64,000 bases of DNA. Origin: Arenibaculum pallidiluteum. Its GTDB lineage: Bacteria > Pseudomonadota > Alphaproteobacteria > Azospirillales > Azospirillaceae. The notes under the pieces were generated by a model. The model made no database searches. It was not told the origin of the DNA and saw only the letters and a list, made by a program, of their open reading frames with translations. The stretch lies in the NCBI RefSeq assembly GCF_017355985.1, contig NZ_JAFIQU010000003.1:107884-171883 (forward strand). The letters are read 5' to 3'. A program made the translations under genes and the position numbers. Positions 1-8,475 of the stretch are shown in pieces (the first letter of the stretch is position 1; every line of letters starts with the position of its first letter).

Positions 1-105
1 ATCGGTGGCATCCTGCACGGTCTGGACGTGCGCACGGCCAGATGCCATAGTCCCGCGCCGTCGCGACACCCGAAGAAGCGGGCCCTTTGGCCCGAAAGAG
101 AACCC

Positions 106-495
106 ATGGCCGTCCGCAATTCTCTCTATTCGGTCCTCTCGAGCTTCCAGATCCGGTTCTTCACCTGGCGCCACGGCGAGCAGGTCGGGACCGACGAGTT
201 CGGGAACACCTATTACAGGGAGAAGGGGGCCGCGAAGGGCCGCCGTGAGCGCCGTTGGGTGATCTATGCCGGGGAGCCCGAGGCGACCAAGGTGCCGCCC
301 GAGTGGCACGCCTGGCTTCATCATACCCATGCCGAGCCGCTGGCCCGGAACAGCCCGTACCACCGGCCCTGGGTCAAGCCGCACAAGCCAAACGCGACCG
401 GGACGCTCGAGGCGTACCGGCCGCAGGGCAGCGTGCTGAAGGGTGGCGAGCGTCCGCGCGGCACCGGCGATTACGAGCCCTGGACTCCGGGCTGA
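106..495 (+). CDS. NDUFA12-family NADH:ubiquinone oxidoreductase subunit (129 aa)
   Basis: This is a supernumerary subunit of respiratory complex I, homologous to mitochondrial NDUFA12/B17.2, which sits on the peripheral arm. The sequence shows the family hallmarks: an early GTDEFGNTYY segment, the RRWVIYAG strand, PPEWHAWLHH and the tryptophan/proline-rich RPWVKPHKPN stretch, ending in a proline-rich tail. The ATG at 106 is chosen because the family starts just before the segment with QIRFFTW; an upstream extension to 28 is low in family character. It runs in the same direction as mlaD and the DUF2155 gene, a neighbourhood typical of Alphaproteobacteria. The nuo operon itself is not in the window, so this accessory subunit is encoded apart from it, as is usual. 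Identification is from motif recognition and is strong. Confidence 0.93.
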   Translation: MAVRNSLYSVLSSFQIRFFTWRHGEQVGTDEFGNTYYREKGAAKGRRERRWVIYAGEPEATKVPPEWHAWLHHTHAEPLARNSPYHRPWVKPHKPNATGTLEAYRPQGSVLKGGERPRGTGDYEPWTPG

Positions 496-508
496 GCGGA
501 AGGCTGCG

Positions 509-1090
509 ATGCGCAGGAATACAATCGAGACCATTCTTGGCGCCGTCGTCCTCGTGGTGGCGGCGCTCTTCCTGGTCTTCGCCTACACCAGCGCAGACCT
601 GCGCCGGGTCGAGGGCTACGAGGTCACCGCCAACTTCTCCACCACCGGTGGGCTGCAGGCCGGGAGCGACGTCCGGATCAGCGGCGTGAAGGTCGGAACG
701 GTCGTCGAGCAGACGCTTGATTCGAAGAGTTTTCTCGCGGTCGTGCGCATGAGCATCGACCCCTCGATCCGTCTGCCCAAGGACACGGTCGCCGTCGTGG
801 CGAGCGAGAGCCTTCTGGGCGGCAAGTTCATGTCGCTGGAGCCCGGCGGGGATCCTGAGACGATCGCCGATGGCGGCCGGATCGAGTTCACGCAGTCGAC
901 TCCGGGGCTGGAGCAGCTCCTGGGCCAGGTGATCTTCAGCCTTCAGAGCGCGGGAGGCGGCCAGCAGGGCCAGCAGCAGGGCCAGCAGCAGGGGCAGCAG
1001 GGTCAGGCGCCCCTGGCGCCCGCACCTGCCGGAGCGCCAGCCGCTCCCGGGGCTGCCGGCGGCTCGACCGGGGGCCTGCTGAGCCAGTGA
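509..1090 (+). CDS. mlaD: MlaD-family phospholipid-binding protein (193 aa)
   Basis: This is a periplasmic, inner-membrane-anchored MCE-domain protein of the Mla system, which moves phospholipids between outer and inner membrane. One N-terminal membrane segment (about residues 6-26, TILGAVVLVVAALFLVFAY) is followed by a single MCE domain with the typical GGLQAGSDVRISGVKVGTV core (about 48-66) and the SLLGGKFMSLEPGG segment. The C-terminus is unusual: after residue about 150 comes a run of GQQ/GQQQ repeats and then an Ala/Pro/Gly tail. ATG 509 lies 13 bases after the NDUFA12 stop; the stop TGA overlaps the next ATG as TGATG, suggesting coupling to the DUF2155 gene. The partner genes mlaE, mlaF and mlaC are not beside it. 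Confidence 0.9.
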   Translation: MRRNTIETILGAVVLVVAALFLVFAYTSADLRRVEGYEVTANFSTTGGLQAGSDVRISGVKVGTVVEQTLDSKSFLAVVRMSIDPSIRLPKDTVAVVASESLLGGKFMSLEPGGDPETIADGGRIEFTQSTPGLEQLLGQVIFSLQSAGGGQQGQQQGQQQGQQGQAPLAPAPAGAPAAPGAAGGSTGGLLSQ

Positions 1091-1458
1091 TGCGCGTCCT
1101 CGGGATCCTGGCAGCCGGCGTCGTGCTGGCAGCTTCGGCGACTGCTGGCGCCGAGCCCATGGAGAACCACCAGGTCGCCGTGCTCCAGGCGCTGGACAAG
1201 GTGACCGCCCGCGTGCGTGCGCTGGAGGTGCCGGTGGGCACGGCCGCGCGCTTCGGCGCCCTGTCGGTCGTCGTGCGCGCCTGCAAGAAGAATCCGCCCA
1301 TCGAGGCGCCGGAGGCCGCCGCCTTTCTCGAGATCGACGAGGTCCGCCCGGACGAGCCACCGCAGGCGGCTTTCCGCGGATGGATGTTCGCGTCCAGCCC
1401 GGCACTCTCGGCGCTGGAGCATCCCGTCTACGACATCTGGGTCGTCGACTGCCACTGA
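1090..1458 (+). CDS. DUF2155 domain-containing secreted protein (122 aa)
   Basis: This small exported protein of unknown function belongs to the alphaproteobacterial DUF2155 family. An N-terminal signal peptide is evident (MRVLGILAAGVVLAASATAGA, cleavage near residue 21), followed by the family core: a repeat-rich NHQVAVLQALDKVTARV helix, then VGTAARFGALSVVVRACKK and an FRGWMFASSPALSALEHPVYDIWVVDC end. Two cysteines (in RACKK and at the C-terminal DCH) could form a disulfide in the periplasm. The start is ATG 1090, overlapping the mlaD stop by one base; a GTG at 1087 is an alternative. Its position after MlaD and before the convergent aat gene is conserved in many alphaproteobacteria, but no function follows from that. 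Confidence 0.88.
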   Translation: MRVLGILAAGVVLAASATAGAEPMENHQVAVLQALDKVTARVRALEVPVGTAARFGALSVVVRACKKNPPIEAPEAAAFLEIDEVRPDEPPQAAFRGWMFASSPALSALEHPVYDIWVVDCH

Positions 1459-1473
1459 GCGGCACGGCGCCCG

Positions 1474-2118
1474 TCAGTCCGCGCTGCCGGTCCAGAACTC
1501 CGCCATCACCGTTGCCCCGTCATGGGCCGTGAAGTCCGTCCTGCGCTGGATGGCCGCGGCGAGGCGCATGCGATACTCCGCGCGCGGGATCTCGATCGCC
1601 CCGAAGCCGCGCAGATGCTCGGTCACGAACTGCGTGTCCAGCAGCGTGAAGCCGTTCAGCCGCAGGCGTGCGACCAGATGCACGAGGGCGACCTTGCTGG
1701 CGTCGGTCTCGCGCGAGAACATGCTTTCGCCGAAGAAGGCACCGCCGAGGGCGACGCCGTAGAGGCCGCCGACCAGGCGCCCCGCGCGCCAGCATTCGAC
1801 GGAATGGGCCGCGCCGAGGCCATGCAGGCCGACGTAGAGGCGCTCTATCTCCGGATTGATCCAGGTATTGGGGCGCTGGGCCGTCGCCTCGGCGCAGGCG
1901 CGCACCACGGCCGCGAAGTCCGAATCGATGCGAATCTCGAACCGGCCCTGCCGGACGGTCCGGCGCAGCCGGCGCGGTACGTGGAACGCCTCGAGCGGCA
2001 GGATGCCGCGCTCCTCGGGGTCGAACCAGTAGAGTTCGGGGGACTCCGCCGACTCCGCCATCGGGAAGACGCCCAAGGCGTAGGCGCGCAGAAGGATCTG
2101 CGGCGTTAGATCGATCAT
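1474..2118 (-). CDS. aat: Leucyl/phenylalanyl-tRNA-protein transferase (214 aa)
   Basis: Aat transfers leucine or phenylalanine from its tRNA to proteins with N-terminal Arg or Lys, making them ClpS/ClpAP substrates in the N-end rule pathway. The family motifs are all present: [13 protein letters not shown] near the N-terminus, [13 protein letters not shown], the central HSVECW, the glycine-rich [22 protein letters not shown] loop, [22 protein letters not shown] and the C-terminal [11 protein letters not shown]. The start is ATG 2118 (MIDLTPQ), because the residues upstream of it lack family similarity and family members begin a few residues before the LLRAYALG block. It is convergent with the DUF2155 gene, with only 15 bases between the stops. 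Full length for the family. Confidence 0.96.
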   Translation of the reverse strand: MIDLTPQILLRAYALGVFPMAESAESPELYWFDPEERGILPLEAFHVPRRLRRTVRQGRFEIRIDSDFAAVVRACAEATAQRPNTWINPEIERLYVGLHGLGAAHSVECWRAGRLVGGLYGVALGGAFFGESMFSRETDASKVALVHLVARLRLNGFTLLDTQFVTEHLRGFGAIEIPRAEYRMRLAAAIQRRTDFTAHDGATVMAEFWTGSAD

Positions 2119-2250
2119 GCCGCTCGCTGCTTTCCGGGGCTCCACTATAGCCCGCCCGCGGGAAGGCGCCAAACGGCGCGAAGGGTGGGCGTCCGTTGCT
2201 GCCGCATCACGATTCGGCTAGGCATGGCACCCGGTGCGGAGATTCCTGTG

Positions 2251-2928
2251 ATGCTGTCCGTGGTGATTCCGACGCTGAACGCCGCGGCAACGCTCGGCCG
2301 GACCCTTGCGGCGCTGGAGCCGGGGGTTCCGGGTTTCGCGGTCGAGGTCGTCGTGGCCGACGGCGGGTCCACGGACGGCACCGTGGCGCTTGCGGCAGCC
2401 GCGGCCGCGCGGGTCGTCGTGGCTCCGCGCGGCCGCGGCTGCCAGCTCGGCGCCGGGGCGGCGGCCGCATCGGGCGAATGGCTTCTCTTCATGCATGCCG
2501 ACACCGTGCCGGAGCCTGGCTGGGCACAGGCACTCGCAAGCTTCCTGGCGGATCCCGCGAACAGGCGCCGGGCCGGCTACTTCATCCTCGGCCTCGACGA
2601 TCCCGCGCACCAAGCGCGCCGAATCGAGTGGCTGGTCGAATGGCGCTGCCGGCGCCTGGCCTTGCCCTATGGGGACCAGGGGCTGGTCATGCACCGTACG
2701 CTCTACGATTCGGTGGGCGGGTTTGCACCGATTCCCCTGATGGAGGACGTGGCCATGGCGCGCAGCCTCGGCCGCCGCAGGCTCGTCCCGATCGCGGCGG
2801 TCTTCCGCAGCTCGGCCGAGCGTTACCGCAGCGGGGGCTGGATCGCACGGCCGCTGCGGAATCTAATCTGCCTCGGCCTTTACTGCGCTGGCGTTCCGGC
2901 GCGCCTGGTGCGCCGGATCTACGGATAG
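2251..2928 (+). CDS. TIGR04283-type arsenosugar-family glycosyltransferase (225 aa)
   Basis: This is a GT-A fold, family-2-like glycosyltransferase of the type named for arsenosugar biosynthesis clusters (TIGR04283). It shows the nucleotide-sugar site VVIPTLNAAATLGRTLAAL at the N-terminus, the VVADGGSTDGT motif (about residues 38-48), LLFMHADT as the DxD-like metal site, and GYFILGLDD further on. The C-terminal end RNLICLGLYCAGVPARLVRRIYG suggests membrane contact. ATG 2251 is chosen for a GGAG about 10 bases upstream and because the domain begins immediately. It is followed 7 bases later by a TIGR04282 gene; this pairing is characteristic. No arsM or radical-SAM arsS gene is visible nearby, so involvement in arsenosugars here is family-based only. 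Confidence 0.85.
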   Translation: MLSVVIPTLNAAATLGRTLAALEPGVPGFAVEVVVADGGSTDGTVALAAAAAARVVVAPRGRGCQLGAGAAAASGEWLLFMHADTVPEPGWAQALASFLADPANRRRAGYFILGLDDPAHQARRIEWLVEWRCRRLALPYGDQGLVMHRTLYDSVGGFAPIPLMEDVAMARSLGRRRLVPIAAVFRSSAERYRSGGWIARPLRNLICLGLYCAGVPARLVRRIYG

Positions 2929-2935
2929 AGGTCGG

Positions 2936-3553
2936 ATGGCATTGCGCAATCATCTCGTCGTGATGGCCCGGGCTCCGCGTCTTGGCACCGTGAAGACACG
3001 ACTCGCGCGCGGGATCGGGCCCGCGGGCGCCCTGAACTTCCACCGCACGACCCTGGAGCGGCTGCTGCGGCGCCTGCGCCGGGATCGCCGCTGGACGCTG
3101 CGCGTCGCGCTCACCCCCGACCGCGCACGGCTGCGCGGCATGGTGCCGGTGATCCCGCAGGGGCAGGGCGATCTCGGTGTGCGCATGCGCCGGCCGATGC
3201 GGCGGCCCCCCGTCGGACTGCCGCCGGGTCCGGTGGTCGTGATCGGCTGCGACATCCCGGGCATAGGCCCGCACCATGTCGCCGAGGCGTTCCGCGCGCT
3301 CGGACGCTCTGATTACGTCTTCGGCCCCGCGACCGATGGCGGCTTCTGGCTCGTCGGCGCGCGGCGGCGCCCGGCCGAGCCCCACGACCTGTTCGCGGGA
3401 GTGCGCTGGTCCGAGGCGACGACGCTTGCCGAAACCCTCGCCCGCCTGCGCCGCGGACAGAGAGCCGCTCTCGTCGCCGTCATGGACGACGTGGACGACG
3501 AGGCGTCCTGGCGGCGCTGGCGATCACGGAAACTTGAAATGCCGTCGGGATGA
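2936..3553 (+). CDS. TIGR04282-type arsenosugar-family glycosyltransferase (DUF2064, 205 aa)
   Basis: This is a DUF2064 protein with a nucleotidyltransferase-like fold. The N-terminal motif LVVMARAPRLGTVKTRLA resembles the GxGxR-K-TRL signature of NDP-sugar pyrophosphorylases. The central VVVIGCDIPGIGPHHVAEAF carries the aspartate expected to bind metal, and FGPATDGGFWLVG is the usual DGGFyLvG motif. The gene is 7 bases behind the TIGR04283 gene and overlaps a possible ATG of the following kinase gene as ATGA, so the four genes 2251-5864 look like one operon. The protein is rich in arginine, in line with the GC-rich genome. The specific substrate is not deducible from sequence. Confidence 0.85.
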   Translation: MALRNHLVVMARAPRLGTVKTRLARGIGPAGALNFHRTTLERLLRRLRRDRRWTLRVALTPDRARLRGMVPVIPQGQGDLGVRMRRPMRRPPVGLPPGPVVVIGCDIPGIGPHHVAEAFRALGRSDYVFGPATDGGFWLVGARRRPAEPHDLFAGVRWSEATTLAETLARLRRGQRAALVAVMDDVDDEASWRRWRSRKLEMPSG

Positions 3554-3585
3554 CGGGGGCCGCCGGAATACGGCATCAATGGGCC

Positions 3586-4656
3586 ATGACCATCCTGGAC
3601 ATCGATGCCGTGGCGCGCCGGCTCGACGGGCTTCCCGGCCTCGGCGGCGTACGGCCCGTGTCGATGCCGGACACGGGGCTGGCGCATGTGCATCTGCGCC
3701 TCGAGGGGACCGGGCTTCTGCTGCGCGTTCCCAAGCAGAGCCAGATGGCATTCGGAGCCGCCGACAACCTTGCCTACCAAGCGGCGTGCTTCCGCCGCGC
3801 CGGCCCGTCGGGCCACGTCCCGGTACTCGCGGCGGTGCTGGAGCCCGGCGAGGGCCTGCCCCTCGGAGCGCTCGTGGTCGAGGCGATCTCGGGACGCCCG
3901 CCGCGGCTGCCCGACGAACTCTCGGCGATCGCCACGGCCCTGGCCGCGATCCACGCCGTGCCGGTGCCGCCGCCGGAAGCCCGACCGCCGCTGCGCGATC
4001 CCGCCGATCCCGTTGCCGACACGCTGGCCGAGGTGCGCGCGCAGGCCCGGCATCTCGCGGCGGCCGGCTTGGCGCCGGCGGCGATGAATGCCGTTGCCGA
4101 GGAGCTCTGCTGGGCCGAGTCCTTCGCCGCGCGGACAGAGCGCCCGCCCGTCACGCTGATCTCCTTCGACGCCCATCCCGGGAACTTCCTCGTCGAGCCC
4201 GCCGGGCGGGCGGTGCTGGTCGACCTGGAGAAGGCCCGGTACGGGGCTGCCGGCTTCGATCTCGCCCATGCGACGCTCTACACCTCGACGACCTGGGACG
4301 TGGCGACCGCCGCCGTGTTGGAGCCGGAGCAGGTGGCCGCGGCCTATGCGGCCTGGCTGGACGCGCTGCCGGATGCGCTCGCCGCCGCGCAGCGGCAGTG
4401 GCTGCTGCCCCTTCGCCGGATCATGTGGCTGTGGTCGGTGACCTGGTGCGCCAAGTGGCGCGTCCTCGCCGCGCGCCCGCCGCGGCGCGACGGGGCCGAT
4501 GCCGAGGACTGGTCGGCGTCGCTCAGCGATCCCGCGCTGGTCGCGCATGTCGCCGAGCGTGTCGGGCACTATCTGGAGCCGGCCGTGATCTCCCGCATCC
4601 GGGACGACTGGCTGGGCCGCCACGCCCTGACCGAACTGCTTGCCCCGCAGCCCTGA
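3586..4656 (+). CDS. APH/choline-kinase-family phosphotransferase (356 aa)
   Basis: This is a small-molecule kinase-like protein of the aminoglycoside phosphotransferase family. The N-lobe has a GLAHVHLRLEG...LLLRVPK strand pair with the expected lysine; the catalytic loop reads SFDAHPGNFLV, where the usual HGD histidine is replaced but the catalytic Asp and the metal-binding Asn are kept; VLVDLEKA stands for the DxD/DFG metal site. ATG 3586 begins the well-formed domain; an in-frame ATG at 3550 overlaps the upstream stop and cannot be excluded. Its place between glycosyltransferases and a YnjB-like binding protein suggests a small hydroxylated substrate (thiamine-, choline- or sugar-like), but this is inference only. 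Confidence 0.78.
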   Translation: MTILDIDAVARRLDGLPGLGGVRPVSMPDTGLAHVHLRLEGTGLLLRVPKQSQMAFGAADNLAYQAACFRRAGPSGHVPVLAAVLEPGEGLPLGALVVEAISGRPPRLPDELSAIATALAAIHAVPVPPPEARPPLRDPADPVADTLAEVRAQARHLAAAGLAPAAMNAVAEELCWAESFAARTERPPVTLISFDAHPGNFLVEPAGRAVLVDLEKARYGAAGFDLAHATLYTSTTWDVATAAVLEPEQVAAAYAAWLDALPDALAAAQRQWLLPLRRIMWLWSVTWCAKWRVLAARPPRRDGADAEDWSASLSDPALVAHVAERVGHYLEPAVISRIRDDWLGRHALTELLAPQP

Positions 4657-4673
4657 TTTCCGAGGAGAAGCCG

Positions 4674-5864
4674 ATGCGCCGCCTGGTTCCGTTCCTGTTC
4701 GCCCTTGCCGTGGCGGGGCCCGTCCAGGCGGCGGGGTGGGATGAGGTCACCGCGCGGGCGCGCGGTCAGACGGTGCATTGGAACGCCTGGGCCGGCGACC
4801 CGCGGATCAACGAGTACATCGCCTGGGTGGCCGAGACGGTCGGCCAGCGCTTCGGCATCGCGCTGCGCCACGTGAAGGTCGCCGACACGGCGGAGGTGGT
4901 CTCGCGCGTGCTTGCGGAGAAGCAGGCGGGCCGCATCGAAGGCGGCTCCGTGGATCTCGTCTGGATCAACGGCGAGAACTTCGCCGCCATGAGGCAGAAC
5001 GGGCTGCTCGCCGGCCCCTTCGTCGATCGGCTTCCCAACCAGGCGCTGGTCGACTGGGAGGGAAAGCCCACGACGCAGCTCGACTTCACGATCCCGGTGG
5101 ACGGTTACGAGAGCCCGTGGGGCATGGCGCAGTTCGTCTTCATGGTCGACACGGACGCGACGCCTACGCCTCCGCGCTCACTGGCGGCCCTTGCCGACTG
5201 GGTCCAGTCGCATCCCGGCCGGTTCACATACCCGCAGCCGCCCGATTTCCTCGGCAGCACCTTCCTGAAGCAGGTGGCGCTGGGGACGGTTCCCGATGCC
5301 AGGCGGCTGCACCGTCCCGTCGAGGATGCCGACTTCGAAAGCGTGACCGCACCCCTCTGGGCCTACATGGACGCGCTGCATCCGCATCTCTGGCGCGGCG
5401 GGCGCGAATTCCCCGCGAGCGGTCCGGCCCTGAAGCAGCTCCTGGCGGACGGCGAGGTCGCGATGGCCCTGAGCTTCCACCCGGGCGAGGCGTCCCGCGA
5501 CATCGCCTCGGGCCTGCTGCCGGAAAGCGTGCGCACCTTCGTGCTGGAGGGCGGCACCATCGGCAACACCCATTTTGTGGCGATCCCGTTCAACGCGTCC
5601 GCGCTGGACGGCGCCATGGTGGTCGCCGACTTCCTGCTCTCGCCGGAGGCTCAGGCCCGCAAGGCGGATCCCGCCCACTGGGGCGACATGACGGTGCTGG
5701 CGGTGGACAGGCTGCCGGCGGCCGACCGGGCGCGCTTCGATGCGATTCGGCAGGGGCCGGCCACCCTGTCGGAGGAGGAGCTCGGAATGCCCCTGCCAGA
5801 GCCGCATCCCACCTGGATGGAGCGGATCGAGGCCGAGTGGATGCGGCGCTACGCGGCGCGTTGA
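4674..5864 (+). CDS. YnjB-like ABC transporter substrate-binding protein (396 aa)
   Basis: This is a periplasmic solute-binding protein related to E. coli YnjB, of the extracellular solute-binding family 1 fold. A clean signal peptide (MRRLVPFLFALAVAGPVQA, cleavage near 19) precedes WDEVTARARGQTVHWNAWAG, a typical YnjB opening. Further family features are the DLVWINGENFAAMRQNGLL hinge, ESPWGMAQFVFMVD, PPDFLGSTFLKQ and the C-terminal HPTWMERIEAEWMRRY. Start ATG 4674 has GAGGAG about 8 bases upstream. The YnjC permease and YnjD ATPase genes that normally follow are absent; instead the gene ends at a hairpin facing accC. It is either served by a transporter elsewhere or has another role in the preceding operon. 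Confidence 0.85.
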   Translation: MRRLVPFLFALAVAGPVQAAGWDEVTARARGQTVHWNAWAGDPRINEYIAWVAETVGQRFGIALRHVKVADTAEVVSRVLAEKQAGRIEGGSVDLVWINGENFAAMRQNGLLAGPFVDRLPNQALVDWEGKPTTQLDFTIPVDGYESPWGMAQFVFMVDTDATPTPPRSLAALADWVQSHPGRFTYPQPPDFLGSTFLKQVALGTVPDARRLHRPVEDADFESVTAPLWAYMDALHPHLWRGGREFPASGPALKQLLADGEVAMALSFHPGEASRDIASGLLPESVRTFVLEGGTIGNTHFVAIPFNASALDGAMVVADFLLSPEAQARKADPAHWGDMTVLAVDRLPAADRARFDAIRQGPATLSEEELGMPLPEPHPTWMERIEAEWMRRYAAR

Positions 5865-5884
5865 GCCCGGCCGGGGGGCGGGGG

Positions 5885-5906
5885 AGCCCCGGCCGGTGCC
5901 GGGGCT
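5885..5906. terminator. Hairpin between convergent ynjB-like gene and accC
   Basis: A perfect 9-bp stem (AGCCCCGGC at 5885-5893 pairing with GCCGGGGCT at 5898-5906) encloses a CGGT loop. It lies in the 47 bases between two converging genes, so it can serve both. The T tract is poor (TCTCC on the plus side), so it may only assist termination. Confidence 0.5.
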
Positions 5907-5911
5907 TCTCC

Positions 5912-7255
5912 TCAGCCCTTTAGGCCGAGCAGATGCTCGAGCCAGTGGATGTCGTAGCTGCCGTTGATGAAGTCCGGCTCCGAGATGATGCGCCGGTGCA
6001 GCGGCAGGCTGGTCTCGACGCCGCCGATCACGAACTCCTCCAGCGCGCGGCGCAGGCGCATCAGGCATTCGTTGCGGCTGGCGCCGTGCACGACCAGCTT
6101 GGCGATCAGGCTGTCGTAGTGCGGCGGGATGCGGTAGCCGTCGTAGAGCGCGCTGTCGACGCGCACGCCGAGCCCGCCGGGCGCATGGTAGCCGTCGATC
6201 CTGCCGGGCGAGGGCATGAAGGTGTCGGGATGCTCGGCATTGATCCGGCACTCAATGGAATGGCCCTGGAAGCGGATCGCATCCTGGCCGTACCCCAGTG
6301 GCGCGCCGGCGGCGACGCGGATCTGCTCGCGGACGAGGTCGATGCCGGTGATCATCTCGGTCACCGTGTGCTCGACCTGCAGGCGGGTGTTCATCTCGAT
6401 GAAATAGAACTGCCCGTCCTCGAACAGGAACTCGATGGTGCCGACGCCGCGATAGCCGAGCTCGCGCACCACATTGGCCGCGATGCCGCCGATATGGGCG
6501 CGCTGCTCGGCGTTCAGGGCGGGCGAGGGGCCTTCCTCGACGACCTTCTGGTGCCGACGCTGGACCGAGCAGTCGCGCTCGCCGAAATGCACGGCATTGC
6601 CGTGGGTGTCGGCCAGCACCTGGATCTCGATGTGGCGCGGCTTCGCCAGGTACTTCTCCATGTAGACCTGGTCGTTGCCGAAGGCCCCGCGCGCCTCGCC
6701 GCGGGCGAGCTGGTAGGCCTCCCGCAGCTGCTCGGGGCCGAGAGCAACCTTCATGCCCTTGCCGCCGCCGCCGGCCGCCGCCTTGATCAGCACGGGGTAG
6801 CCGATGCGCTTGGCCGTCGCCAGCGCATCCTCGACGGTGTCGAGGGGGCCGTCCGACCCCGGCACGCAGGGCATGCCCAGGGACTGCACCGTGCGCTTGG
6901 CCGTGACCTTGTCGCCCATGATGCGGATGTGCTCGGGCGTCGGTCCGATGAAGGTGAAGCCGTGCTCCTCGACCATCTCGGCGAACTGGGCGTTCTCGGC
7001 CATGAAGCCGATGCCGGGATGGATCGCGTCGGCCCCGGTGATCGTCGCCGCCGACAGGATCGCGGGTATGTTCAGGTAGGAATCCCGCGCCGAGGGCGGG
7101 CCGATGCACACGGATTCGTCGGCCAGGCGGACATGCATCGCATCGGCATCGGCCGTCGAATGGACGGCAACCGTATGAATGCCCATCTCGCGGCAGGCGC
7201 GATGGATTCGGAGGGCGATTTCGCCGCGGTTCGCGATCAGGACCTTTTCGAACAA
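5912..7255 (-). CDS. accC: Biotin carboxylase subunit of acetyl-CoA carboxylase (447 aa)
   Basis: AccC uses ATP and bicarbonate to carboxylate the biotin on AccB, the first half-reaction of fatty-acid synthesis. The protein is full length. It starts [25 protein letters not shown] and has the ATP-grasp P-loop-like [13 protein letters not shown], the [16 protein letters not shown] segment, the catalytic [16 protein letters not shown] region and the C-terminal [19 protein letters not shown]. It follows accB by 13 bases in the same direction, so aroQ-accB-accC is one operon. The first AccC codons lie close behind the accB stop with no room for a separate promoter. Confidence 0.98.
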   Translation of the reverse strand: MFEKVLIANRGEIALRIHRACREMGIHTVAVHSTADADAMHVRLADESVCIGPPSARDSYLNIPAILSAATITGADAIHPGIGFMAENAQFAEMVEEHGFTFIGPTPEHIRIMGDKVTAKRTVQSLGMPCVPGSDGPLDTVEDALATAKRIGYPVLIKAAAGGGGKGMKVALGPEQLREAYQLARGEARGAFGNDQVYMEKYLAKPRHIEIQVLADTHGNAVHFGERDCSVQRRHQKVVEEGPSPALNAEQRAHIGGIAANVVRELGYRGVGTIEFLFEDGQFYFIEMNTRLQVEHTVTEMITGIDLVREQIRVAAGAPLGYGQDAIRFQGHSIECRINAEHPDTFMPSPGRIDGYHAPGGLGVRVDSALYDGYRIPPHYDSLIAKLVVHGASRNECLMRLRRALEEFVIGGVETSLPLHRRIISEPDFINGSYDIHWLEHLLGLKG

Positions 7256-7268
7256 CGCCTTCGTCCCG

Positions 7269-7724
7269 TCACTCGATGATCATGAGGACTTCGCCGAACT
7301 CGACCGGCTGTGCGTCCGAGATCAGGACCTGAGTGACAGTGCCACCCTTCGGTGCCTTGATCGGGTTCATGACCTTCATCGCCTCGATGATAATCAGGGT
7401 CTGCCCGGCCTTCACCGTGTCGCCGACCTTCACGAAGGGCGAGCCGCCGGGCTCCGCCGCCACATAGGCCGTTCCCACCATGGGCGAGGTCACTGCGCCC
7501 GGATGTCCGGCCAGCGAGACCGGGACCGATGCGGCCGGCGCGGGGGCCGCGGCGGGCGGGGGCGGCGCATGCATGGGCGCGGCCGCGACGAGCGTCTGTC
7601 CGCCGCCACGGGTGACGCGGATCCGCTTCTCGCCCTCGGCGAACTCGATCTCCGTCAGCCCGGTCTCCTCGAGGAGACCCGCGAGCTTGCGGACGAGGTC
7701 CCCGTCGATGTCGAAATTCGCCAT
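7269..7724 (-). CDS. accB: Biotin carboxyl carrier protein of acetyl-CoA carboxylase (151 aa)
   Basis: AccB carries biotin between AccC and the carboxyltransferase. The N-terminal part (1-45) has the usual [22 protein letters not shown] helix and RIRVTRGG strand; an Ala/Pro-rich linker (about 50-75) leads to the biotinyl domain beginning [14 protein letters not shown]. The biotin attachment site EAMKVMN is intact, with the target lysine at residue 117. The gene lies 2 bases behind aroQ and 13 before accC, a conserved alphaproteobacterial order. Full length. Confidence 0.98.
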   Translation of the reverse strand: MANFDIDGDLVRKLAGLLEETGLTEIEFAEGEKRIRVTRGGGQTLVAAAPMHAPPPPAAAPAPAASVPVSLAGHPGAVTSPMVGTAYVAAEPGGSPFVKVGDTVKAGQTLIIIEAMKVMNPIKAPKGGTVTQVLISDAQPVEFGEVLMIIE

Positions 7725-7726
7725 TT

Positions 7727-8194
7727 TCAGTTCCTGTCGCTCGTGTACTCGGTCTCGACCAGCCGCGCGATCGCGTCGAGCGCCATCAGATAGCCCTGGG
7801 ACCCGAACCCGCAGATGACGCCCTTGGCGACAGCCGAGATGTAGGAATGGTGCCGGAAGGCTTCCCGCCGGTAGATGTTCGAGAGGTGGACCTCGACCAC
7901 CGGCAGCTCGGCCAGGGTCAGCGCGTCGAGGATGGCAACCGAGGTGTGGGTGTACGCGCCGGCATTGATGATGATCGCGTCATGGTCCGTGCGGGCCTGC
8001 TGGATCCAGGAGACCAACTCGCCCTCGTGGTTGGACTGCCGGAAATCGACGGACAGGCCGAGCGCTTCCGCCCGCTCCTGGCACAGCGCCTCGACGTCGT
8101 CCAGGGTCTCGGAGCCGTAGATCGACGGTTCACGCACCCCGAGCATGTTCAGGTTCGGACCGTTCAGGATCAGGACTGAGGGCTCGATGGCCAC
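7727..8194 (-). CDS. aroQ: Type II 3-dehydroquinate dehydratase (155 aa)
   Basis: AroQ converts 3-dehydroquinate to 3-dehydroshikimate in the shikimate pathway. The protein has the family length and motifs: [19 protein letters not shown] with the catalytic tyrosine at residue 26, [35 protein letters not shown], and [20 protein letters not shown] with the catalytic histidine region. It is the first gene of the aroQ-accB-accC operon and lies about 28 bases behind a predicted transcription start. The linkage of aroQ to accBC is common in Alphaproteobacteria. Confidence 0.97.
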   Translation of the reverse strand: MAIEPSVLILNGPNLNMLGVREPSIYGSETLDDVEALCQERAEALGLSVDFRQSNHEGELVSWIQQARTDHDAIIINAGAYTHTSVAILDALTLAELPVVEVHLSNIYRREAFRHHSYISAVAKGVICGFGSQGYLMALDAIARLVETEYTSDRN

Positions 8195-8229
8195 GACTTC
8201 GGCTTTCCGGTTCAGGACGCGCAGCGCGG

Positions 8230-8257
8230 TTTATAGCACGCGAGTTACCCAGGGCAA
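8230..8257 (-). promoter_or_regulatory. Predicted sigma70-type promoter for aroQ-accB-accC
   Basis: On the minus strand TTGCCC (plus 8252-8257) and TATAAA (plus 8230-8235) are separated by 16 bases. The -10 matches the consensus in five of six positions. A start near 8222 would leave a leader of about 28 bases before the aroQ ATG at 8194. This is the only strong promoter-like element in the 281-base gap between aroQ and maiA; the remainder of that gap (8260-8475) shows nothing I recognise. Confidence 0.6.
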
Positions 8258-8475
8258 TGATTCGTGCCCGAAAGTCGCGCGCACGTCACGGCTGCAGCAC
8301 CCGGCCGTCCGATCCGCGCGCCGAAGGCAGCCGGCCGACGGTTCCATTGGCGGATCGCATTCGGCCGGAAGCCGCCCCAAGCGTACGTGTCGGGTCGACT
8401 TCCGGGGCTTGGCCCGGGAGGTGCCAGCGCTCATGATGGCCGACCCAGCAGCCTCGGTGAAAGGACTCGCCGGCC

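Noticed and set aside
3276-4673. A long N-terminal extension of the YnjB-like protein reading back over the kinase gene.
   Set aside because: It is out of frame with both known genes, Arg/Pro-rich, and a signal peptide begins exactly at ATG 4674.
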